A program made the position numbers and the translations under genes. Below the pieces are notes generated by a model. The model did not search any database. It was not told the origin of the DNA and was given only the letters and a program-made list of their open reading frames with translations. 64,000 nucleotides of DNA from Diplosphaera chodatii (taxonomy: Eukaryota > Chlorophyta > Trebouxiophyceae > Prasiolales > Stichococcaceae), in assembly GCA_032358165.1 (NCBI GenBank), contig JAALGY010000017.1, positions 2,046,001-2,110,000 on the forward strand, in the 5' to 3' direction. Of this stretch, positions 51,301 through 64,000 are shown one piece after another; positions within the stretch are counted from its first letter, which is position 1; each line of letters opens with the position of its first letter.

Positions 51301-53981
51301 GCCTGACGCCGGCCTGTGCAACCACATTCACCGTCTGGTTGCTGTCGTCCGAACCTGCCTGCAGCCCTGCAAACGATCTGATGCCAGTGCAGCACAATGA
51401 GCGAGTTGTGAAGCACACCTGCGTTCTGTGGCTGCTGTGCAGTTTGCTGCAACTGTCACCACATACTCGTCACCAGGCCGAAAGGACACACACGCCACTG
51501 TGTCTAACATGGCGTTGCTGCTGTTGTCTGCTGCGCCAAGGAGGGCTGATGTGGGCAGCTCCCTTGCAGCCAGCCCAACATTGTCCAGATAAGCAAATAG
51601 GCCTGCATGCCTCAACTTTCTTCCTTGAGAAGCGCAAGCAAGATCACTACTTGATACTTGAAGCATGTGCAGAGGCACCGCTCACAGGAGGTTCTTGAGG
51701 CGATATTCCCGCAACAGCTGACAAACAACATGTGGGGGGGGGCACCAGACCGCCCACCTTCCAATGCTGGCAGCGCAGTGATGTCAATGAGGTGTCGCGA
51801 GTCCATCCGATCTATGTACTGCAACCTGAGGGGTCGCAGCAGCACAGAGCCAGGCTGCATGTGCTGCACTGCACTCAGCTGCACAGCAGCAGCTTCTCTG
51901 CCATTTGTGGCTGGTGCGCTGCCAGCCAGGCTCACCAGCTGCTGCACCCCAAAGTCTACATCAGCACTGACCACCATCCCAGCGGTCATTGGTTGCAGCA
52001 GAGCCTGCAAGGATCCCATTGCACACCTTGCATGCACGTCAATCACATGTCGAGCAGTGCCTGCAGATGTCCCAGAAAGTGCTGCAATGGCTGCGCTGCG
52101 AGCCTACTGACAAACTGCTGGGCTGGGAATTAGCAGTTTTGAAGAGCGGATTTCGAGTCAGGACACTGTTTGGACGCTCACCCCAAAGCCGTGCTGTATG
52201 GCAGATTTGTGCAGGTGCGCCAGGCCACCGGCTGCCAGCCACCTCCCTGCAGGCTCAGGGATCACGCTGGCCCGAGCTGTTGGCGGGGAGGGCTGTGGCG
52301 GCACCTGCTGCAAGCAAGCCATAGTATGGTTGCACCTGCCTGTGCCACTGCACCAGGTTATCTGACCCTTGTGGGAACAGTTGACTGGCCACAGCGGACC
52401 GTGCGGCTGAATTGCGGGGCCACTGCTGACACTCGGCGTCGCCAGCTGCATGCTGTGCATCGAAGCGGCAATGCCACTGCAAAGCCTGCTGCTCCACTCT
52501 GCACGCACCTGGGTGGCGGCGTCGCTGCTACGCGGCGCAGCCAGCTGCGGGCGCGTGCAGATCAGCAGCAGTGCCGCGCGCACGTCCGCCGCCGAGGCAG
52601 CGGGCAGCGCCACGGTACCCGGCACGCTCACCTCCAGCAGTGTGTTGCCGCCCATGCTGCAGATCTCCGCGCCATCCAGAAAGTCCTGCAACAGAATCAC
52701 ACAAACAGGTTGCATGCACTGGTTTTGGATCAGGCCTGGCTGCGTGCACAGGCCAGTAAGCTCTCTCGATGCTCAGCGTGCGACTGCAAGGTGATTGCAT
52801 GTGCGCAGCATGCATGCGCAAGGCAGAAGACCTGCCACTGCTGCGGTAGGCAGGGGATCCCCCAACCCCACCTGCTGCAAGCGATGCAGTAGTAGGCTGA
52901 CCAGCTGCAGCACCGTTCCACGCTGCATGCCAGACTGTGCATTCGCCACCAGTGCCACCGTTTGCCAATGGTGCGCCTTATAGAGAAGCACCGCAAGCTG
53001 TGTGGGCAGGGACTCATCATGGTACAGCTTGCAGGACAGCATGCAGGTCTTTCAGTTGACGGTCTGCCATGATGCCACCTTTGCGATACCGCTTGCTGCT
53101 GCAGCGACAGCTGCCTCTAGGCTGTGATCACCGGCTGCAAACGCCGCTGCTTCTAGTGCCACGAAGCACAAAACTGGAGGCAGGCGTGGGAACTCGGCCT
53201 ACGTATGTGTATTGTGTTCACCATCGCAGGTCAGTCAGCAGCCTGGCGGTTTCTGCACCAGCAGCTCAGTGGCAACATCTGCCAATACAGTACCGTCTCA
53301 CAGCTATGCATGACGTGCCTGTTCCTGCCCACCTGGATGCGATATAGTGCATTGGTGACCACCTGCAACGCACCGCATGCCCCATCGTTGACTGTGGTCA
53401 CTGTTGCGCAGCTGCAACATGCTGGATGCAGGGGCAGCGGGCTGCAGCAGATGCGCACCTGCCGAGCAGCTTCAGGCGGGCAGCCATGCAGCCAGCGCAC
53501 AGAGGCCGGATGCTGCGCTTGCTGTCTGGCAGGCGGCTGCCGAACCAAACCACCACCCACACCCCGGGCTGCATCAGTCCAGATAGGAGGTGTCAACCGG
53601 CAGCATGCAAAAGGTGTTTGACGTGCCAGGAGGGGTACACACGACAAAAATCTGCTGGCGTCCCAATGCTGCCGGCTTGCCTGATTCATGCTGCCGCTGC
53701 TGCGGCGGCAACTGTGGCGGCGTCGGCCACAACGGTGGCAGCGGCTGCGGGTTGACGATGGGAGGTTCCTGCCTCCTAGTCTGCTGAATGGTATGCTGAT
53801 GCCCGCTTGTCTCAGTTCCTCTTGTTGCATGCCCCACTGGCGCCGGCGGAGTGATGAGGACTGACACCACACGCCCTGCTCTGCTGGCGGACACCTCCGG
53901 CTGGCTGCCATCATGTCCAGTACTATTGGGTGATGCCCCAGCCTCATTTGGTCGTGGCAAAGGCTGCCCATCGGCCGCCAT
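45343..53981 (-). CDS. SDE3: MOV10/SDE3-like SF1 RNA helicase
   Basis: An Upf1-like helicase of the MOV10/SDE3 branch, which in plants and animals acts with Argonaute-based silencing and transposon control. The helicase core reads, in order: LWPKDVLFHVRFSFDRNPFR (about 49.45 kb), QRQAVATLL with Walker A GPPGTGKT (about 49000), motif II DEAGQAIEPETLVPL (about 47800), motif III LCGDP (about 47750), LGPVVRS and SLLERL (47.5 kb), RNYRSHQQLL (47.25 kb), GVIATYRKQV (46.48 kb), VGTVDDYQGQE (46.28 kb) and motif VI RFNVAITRAKALLVVVGHP (45.95 kb). DEAGQ and LGPV are MOV10/SDE3 hallmarks. The C-terminus ends at TAG 45343-45345. The N-terminal half (49.6-53.98 kb, ATG at 53981, Pro/Gln-rich start) contains beta-rich segments (FRPGDEYVV, RPNLLPGDKLY) that fit the family, but most exons there are unplaced, and a separate gene at 52.6-53.98 kb is not excluded. 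Confidence 0.82.
46172..46196 (-). repeat. CAG-type triplet run coding poly-Gln in the SDE3-like helicase
   Basis: (CTG)8 on the plus strand, read as CAG on the coding strand, gives about eight consecutive Gln directly after motif V, between two conserved helicase motifs. An unusual place for a homopolymer; probably a surface loop. Confidence 0.8.
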
Positions 53982-54823
53982 TAACGAGGGTCAGCTTTCA
54001 AATAGGCTTCAGTTGGTCCCCAACACTACTAGCAACTGGCTGAGTACTTCTGTAGAAAGATGTGGGGCACCGCTGCATTGCCGTCGCCCATGCGGTGACC
54101 AGTCATACCATTGCATGGGTCTATACTCCAACGGCACAGGTGACATATTGAGAACAGCTGATCAGATCGCCACACTGAGTACGGCTGGCACCGTTCACAA
54201 GATCATCAGGCCGCGTCAGGTGGTGCATATGGCGCACATGTATTAACATCCTGCAGAAGTGGATGAACCAAGCGACTAAAGCTAGACGTCAAGGAGAGAG
54301 CGCGCACAGCTCTACATCAGCGTGAGAGTTCCAAGAGGGTTGTCACACCACAAGTCGTCAACAACAATGAATGACTGTGTCTCGACAACGGTAGGTACGA
54401 CAACCAAGTTGCTTTGCTAAGGCAGCATGGGCGTGAGACACCAATCCACCGTGCAAGCCTCTCACGACCTTTCAGTTCGGAATGCCCGGTGTGCCACTGA
54501 AACAACTCTGCTGCGCACATGATCGCATTCACTACTGCCGAGGATCTTGTGCCACATCAGCCGCAGATGCACAACATGACAACTCAGATGCCCCAACCGT
54601 GTCAAACCTGTTTCTCTGAACCCTTCAGAAATCGTCCTTGGGACTCCGTCACGACTCTGCGGAACGCTGATTTGATCTGAAAAGCCGTCTACAGCAACTC
54701 AGAAGCCTGCCTATACGGCACAGCATGGTCATCCCGCCGATGGCTTGGCAAACATGGTGGGGCCAGCTCCAGTCCGCCTCCCGTGCATGACCAGTGTGTC
54801 GCCGCGCGCCTTGTGGCCACACG
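53982..54823. other. spacer: RUVBL1 3' flank and SDE3-like promoter
   Basis: 842 bp between two minus-strand genes. The left part must carry the helicase promoter and the right part the RUVBL1 3' UTR. No TGTAA on the minus strand, no ORF of note, no repeat. Confidence 0.45.
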
Positions 54824-58980
<4,157 letters not shown>

Positions 58981-61900
58981 TCAGCTCTGCTTGCATGTGC
59001 TGCTCGCCTGCTCTTCGAGCTGCTGCTGCGAAGCATCCTCAGCCCGCGGATCTGCTTGCTGGTCTGCCACCACTGCTGCTGTCTGGCTGTCGGCAGTGGT
59101 GGGTTCTGCAGGCAAAGCAGCAGCAGCACTGGCCGAGTTGCCATCGCCATTGCCGCCAGGATCTGCCCTGGGCTGTGCTGACGGCTGCCGCACTGCACTG
59201 GCGTCTGCCGTGCCTGGCTGCACCGGTGGCGGTGCGGCCGCAGCACCAGAAGATGCAATGTCCCTGCATGCCAAACAGTGCGATCACCTCCATCACCAGC
59301 AGGAGGGTCCTTGGCATTACACATCGGCAATGCCAACATTCAATTACGGGTGTTGACGGCATCCAGCAGTCCAGTATGACCAGTCAAGGCTGCTCACCCT
59401 GCTGCCATAGCTGCTGAGACCGAGGCTGTCGAAGTGGCAATCGAGGCAGCGTGACCGGTGGGCATGTTGCCTGCTGCACCATCGGATGCCAGGCCTACAC
59501 TGTGGCCCACGGCGGGCTGCTGGTCTGCCGAGTGTGAGACGAGGGCAGGCGGCTCAGCAGCAGCTGCTGCTAGCACCTGTATAGCATGATGCACACCTGT
59601 GACGACCAGAAGGTTTTGCAGACCCTGCAAGGCTGAAATGGGTGTCAGCACTGCGTAGGTTAGACCCACGCTAACACCAAACCAAGCTAGGTGTGCGGCA
59701 GCTCACCGCTGCGTCCGCTGACTTGCCAGCAGCAATGGACTGCCGCTCCGCCGTGTGCATCTCCGCAGCGCTCGGCGGCTGCGCGGCGGCCGTGTCCGCC
59801 TCCTCCAGCTCCATGTCCTGCAGGTGTGCCTGCGCTGCCGCGATGGCCGCCTGCAGCGCGGCGCTGTGCGACGCCGAGCCCGCCTGCAGGCCCGAGTTGC
59901 GGAAACTGTCCTACCATTTTACACAACTGGCATCACGTCTGCAGGAAGTAGCTCGTCAATGGCTTAAGAGCAGACCCAGCGGGCAACAGCAATGGTCAAG
60001 TATGTACCTGTGCCTGAGGACTGGCTGCGGGAGCAGCTTCTGGGGGCGACGGGGCCACGGCTGGGGAGGCGGGCGCAGGCTGTACGGCGCCTGTGGGGTC
60101 TTGAGGCGCAGGTGCTGGCTGCGGGCTGGGGCTGCTGTGCTGAGGCACCTGCGGCACTGACAAGCCGACTCTGCAGCAGTGGTCTGACAGTACCACTGGT
60201 GCCCGTCCACGTGTAACTGGAGCAACACGATGCAGTCGTGCAAGCCATATGCAGACAGCCATATTGGCAGCCGTGCCTGCGGCGGCGGGCTCTGCACGGC
60301 GGGCGACGCCGGGGCGGGCGAGCGCCGCGGTGTGTTGGGCTGCCCCAGGTCCAGGATGTTGGGCCCCAGCCCCGAGGAAATCTCCCGTGTGCGCACCCAC
60401 GTCGCGTCCCACATGCTGTGCCCCGCTGGGTCCTGTGCCCATCATAACACAGAGTCACCCCGATGCGGCTTGGATGGTGCAGAGGTTGCAGCGGGCGCAC
60501 TGCCTACGTGTGCAGGCAACCCTGGGCATGTGGCCGCTGTTTGCGCAGCACATCAGGAAGCTTCAGTCCGACCATGCAGATTTGAAGAGAAACAGGAAGA
60601 GTAGAACCCACCTTCCAGGTGGGCACCAGCACACCGCTGCCGTGCATCACCATCAACGTGTTCTTCAGCGCCTCGGGCACATGCTCCACCAGCTCATCGC
60701 TGCGGCTGTTGGTGCACTCCTGCAACACAGTGGGTGACGCATGCTACAGCAAGCTGCATAGGACCACAACATCCAGCTGACCATCAGCTTGCAGGATAGT
60801 TTGATTGGATGGCAAGTCCTTGACGTCTTACCTGTAGCACGCGCAGCACACGCAGCCACAGGTTGCTGAAGCCAGGCAGCGGTGATGTGGCTGGCAGCGA
60901 TTGCAGCAGCGCCTGCATGCAATGAATGGCCGGCCGCTCAGCAATAGACTCCACGTTATGATGTACAGACCCACGATGTGCTGTCATCTACCACCGCATC
61001 ATTGGAACCTCAAGTTGCCTTGTTGAGGGCGGCAACGGCCATGCGAAGGGTTTTCCCGGCCTCGGGGAAGTCCCGCGGCCGGGCCGCCAGCAGTGCGTTG
61101 AGGTCCGCGACCAGGGGCAGCACCAGGTCACCCAGAGCGCGCAGCCACAGCTCGCCGGGCAGGCCCATGCGCTCGCTCGTCACCAGCATCCTGCATCGCA
61201 ATTGCAAACAAGTCAGTGTCACTTGTGCAAGCATCCTTGGGAGCAACCCAGTGCGCACTAGCATGTCATGGGCAAAATGCGCTGGTGTGTATGTGAAGAG
61301 TGAGATGGTGCACGGTTGAGGAGGTTGCACACCCAGTCAGCACCAGGGCAGCATGGTTGCGCAGGTGGCCATTTGGCTCGTGGCAGATGCGGGTGACGGC
61401 CATGACGGTTGCCAGCCACACGTCGTCCACCTGCGCTTTTGCCATGATGCTCAGTTTGTTGAACCGATGTTGCAGCTGGACCACGAGCTTGCTGCAAGTT
61501 GTGCTGCCGCATGTCTCAATGTTGACATGATAGCGAGAGAAAGCGCACTTCTGGGGTCTGTTCTGTGGGCGCTGGCCAGGTGCTGCCAACACCCGCCGGC
61601 TGCTGCGCCTCTGACGGGGGGCCGCCAGCCGCCCGCGCATCAGGGCTGCTGTGCTGTGGCTGGACGTCGGGGGCTGCGCTGGGGGCATCAGGCGCCTGCC
61701 GTTGCCGCTCCGCATGCTGCACCAGCCACTTGAACATGCTGTCTAGCACCTCCAGAGCCTTCAGAGACTTGTCGGGGTATGGGTCCTACATGTATAGGAA
61801 TATTGATTGTGTTGTAGACACACACACACATTTATAGACACAGGAGACTGCACCAGATGCTGCTGACACAGGGACACTGCGTGCGCAGCAGTAGCGCAGG

Positions 61901-64000
61901 GCACTCATGGCAAAGGACTCGAAAGCCTTGTGGTAATGTAAGCTGGTCCAGTGACAGGAAGATGATCACTGATCAGTGGGTGATCGGCATCAGGTGGTTG
62001 CCTTGCTGTGGCGCTCGAGGATGACCAGCACCGCGTCCATGACTGGCCTGTAGGCCATGAGGCTGAGCACCTGCCCGTCTGGATCCGTCGCAACCGCCAG
62101 CGCCTCGAAGCACTTGTCGGCCGCAGCTGGTTGCAGGCTGCGCAGCAACCACATTCAGCATTTGAGGCTGCCCTAGCTGTATCCACTCACCACATCGCTT
62201 GGGGTGTCACGATCAGGTAGAGGCTTGCACCTATGTATTTCGAGGATGTTTCGCAAATGGGAGCAGCTTGGATGAGCGCTTGGGAGTACCTGGTGGTGGT
62301 GATGAGGGCACACAAGGTCTGCCAGCCGCGGGCCCTGCGGATGTGTGCCCCACTGACGCGGACAATCTGCAGCACCTGCGCAGCAGCAGCGTAAGTATGG
62401 TTCAGGACCAGCACTGCCGACACACGCTTGCAGCATGGACCTTCCAATCCAGATACTTGCACCCGTGCGCTGCCTGTTCATGCAGAACCGTGTGCCGCCG
62501 TGCCTGCTGTGCAATGGGCTCTGCCAGCTCCCAGGCAACATTGGGGTGCAGGCGCGGCAGCAGGTTCAGCGATCGCAGCAGCGCGTCCGCTACATCGTCC
62601 TGTGCTGCCAGCAGCTGCCCCGCCACCCGCAGCACGCCCAGCGCCGCCCGCCGCACCAGCGGCCCTGCAAACCACCAACAGGACATGAGGCAGCGAAGCC
62701 AAGAGTGCGGGACAGCCGAAAGAGCCACGGGTGCATTACGCTGTACGCTGCAACAAAGCATGGTGTGTATGTGAGACCCCCGCACGATGCCGCAGGGACT
62801 GCTGGCAGATGGCGTGCCAACGGCCAGGGGGTGTACCTGGCGCTGTGGTCGCTTCCGCCGACATGACGCCAGCCAGCACGTCGTGCAGCAGCGGCCACAG
62901 CAGGCCGGCATGGTCCCGGCTGCGCAGCGTCATCGTGAGCAGCAGCTCCAGGCACAGCTGCGCAATGTACGGGCCAGACAATGCAACAGTTGCAAGGTGC
63001 ATAGACGTGGCCATTCTGCAGCATTCATCACATCGATGCCTGGCCAATGTCTTCGATGCATCTGCTGCATGTGCAGTGCTTCCACTGTGACAGGTAATAC
63101 AGCCTCCGTCGCAGTGTACCTCGGCGGTGTCTGTGTCACCATCAGCGCCGGCGCCAGCTGCAGCTGCCCACACAACCGCGCGCGCAAGAGCAAGTAGCGA
63201 ATCGGGCTGCAGATGCACGCAGTTGACGAAGATCTGCTCCACTCTGCAGGCGCGGATGGTGTCCATGGTGCGCTGCGTCGCGGTCGCCTCGCGCTCTGAC
63301 AGTTCCGGGCCGCTGGCCTCGCTGCCATCAATGCTGATCAGGCTGTATGCGAGCAAGAATTCCAGTTTGAACCTCATTAGTTGGCCTGCCAGGCGGTACA
63401 CACTGCAAGGATGCAGGTCTGCATCATGTGGCACTGCATGTGGCTACGCTGTGTGCAGAGTGCATCACTGCCCTTGGAGCTTGCCTGTTGAACGCTCGAG
63501 TGAAAAGTGATCCTGACGAGGATGTTCGTGTGGGCGCCACCGGCTTGGGCAGACGGGCAGATGCCACCTACAGAGTGACGCTCTATCACAGCTGACATTG
63601 CTTGTGAGTCAACAGTGTGAGACAACAGTGTGCAACTGCGTGATGTAACACACGCTACATGCCAACTTCGCAATCAGTACAAACCTGGGGTGTTTCACCG
63701 TCCACTGCCAATATGGTCGCCGGCAGCAACCCCAGCTTATGGAGCCGTGTGATGCACTCCATGATGTCTCGCCACCCAGAGCGCAGGCTGTCACCATACC
63801 TGAGACAGATTCCAGGTGACGCATGGTCGAGCATAGTGCACTTCTGATACAAGATCTCACTGCAACCTCGTGTGTCTCATTTCCATCCAGCGAACACATC
63901 AATGGCATGTTGCTGCAAAAGGGTTGCAAGCTTCTGATAGATGATTGCATGCTGTTTGGCAGGTTGGGACGCACTGATTTGCAATGTTGAAGACAGCCTC
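58981..64000 (-). CDS. GNOM: GNOM/GBF1-type ARF guanine-exchange factor, C-terminal part (5' end outside the window)
   Basis: A large Golgi/endosome ARF-GEF that loads ARF GTPases for vesicle coat recruitment. Only the region after the Sec7 domain is here; the catalytic part lies beyond base 64000. The first exon in view ends at about 63975 (...FNIANQ) and joins YGDSLRSGWRDIMECITRLH with KLGLLPA (63.67-63.81 kb), the HDS-type block typical of GNOM/GBF1. Later blocks are VEQIFVNCVHLQPDSLLALA (63.2 kb), LCLELLLTMTLRSRDHAGLL (62.9 kb), RGWQTLCALITTTR (62.3 kb), MAYRPVMDAVLVILERHS (62.0 kb), LKALEVLDSMFKWLVQH (61.75 kb) and LVEHVPEALKNTLMVM with MWDATWVRTREISSGL (60.4-60.7 kb). The last roughly 300 residues are Ala/Pro/Gln-rich, ending at TGA 58981-58983. 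Exon borders are approximate. Confidence 0.88.
61807..61823. repeat. short CA dinucleotide run
   Basis: A small (CA)n microsatellite in an intron of the GNOM-like gene. Confidence 0.6.

Noticed and set aside
54001..54820. Possible gene in the spacer between the SDE3-like gene and RUVBL1
   Set aside because: Only short frames without splice-consistent exons or recognisable motifs.

Overview
This is nuclear DNA from an intron-rich green alga (Chlorophyta); trebouxiophyte or chlorophycean is my inference. The evidence is many short GC-rich exons split by introns of roughly 90-500 bp with GT..AG borders, plant-type homologues (GNOM-like ARF-GEF, SDE3-like helicase, plastid-type N-terminal extensions on an argininosuccinate synthase and a PrmC/HemK methyltransferase), Ala/Gly/Pro-rich tails, and TGTAA boxes (the usual green-algal polyadenylation signal) 40-175 nt after several stop codons. 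No prokaryotic operon, phage, IS, CRISPR, rRNA or tRNA was seen.

Layout, left to right. 1-2135: weakly coding, two low-confidence ORFs. 2136-11643 (-): Sen1/senataxin-like RNA/DNA helicase. 12173-14143 (-): PrmC/HemK release-factor glutamine methyltransferase. 14556-17476 (-): argininosuccinate synthase. 18268-22738 (+): SAS10/UTP3 rRNA-processing protein. 23039-23686 (-): methionine sulfoxide reductase A, a single exon. 24227-26508 (+): DNAJB12/14-type membrane J-protein. 26509-28044: unassigned. 28045-30955 (+): TIA-1/UBP1-type three-RRM protein. 31690-33257 (-): unknown acidic, Ala/Pro-rich protein. 33776-34770 (+): unknown secreted protein. 35054-39695 (-): Miro, the mitochondrial Rho GTPase. 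40323-45117 (+): unknown Ser/Pro-rich protein. 45343-53981 (-): MOV10/SDE3-like helicase. 54824-58301 (-): RUVBL1 (pontin). 58981-64000 (-): C-terminal part of a GNOM/GBF1-type ARF-GEF, running off the right edge.

Several models close exactly in frame when I splice by hand: ASS (11 exons, 459 aa), HemK (7 exons, 452 aa), UTP3 (14 exons, 746 aa), DNAJ (8 exons, 378 aa), RRM protein (9 exons, 565 aa), Miro (15 exons, 673 aa), RUVBL1 (13 exons, 455 aa), secreted protein (4 exons, 196 aa). The genes are mostly housekeeping (RNA processing and silencing, ribosome biogenesis, chaperones, trafficking, arginine synthesis) and do not form one pathway. From 14 to 45 kb they alternate strand, giving divergent pairs with 0.5-0.8 kb shared promoter regions and convergent pairs with ends mostly 0.2-0.3 kb apart. 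The points most worth a second look are GC-AG introns, a stop-encoding tandem splice acceptor, a SUMO-interaction-like motif in the Sen1 helicase, a 40-nt palindrome in a Miro intron, and two unassigned proteins.
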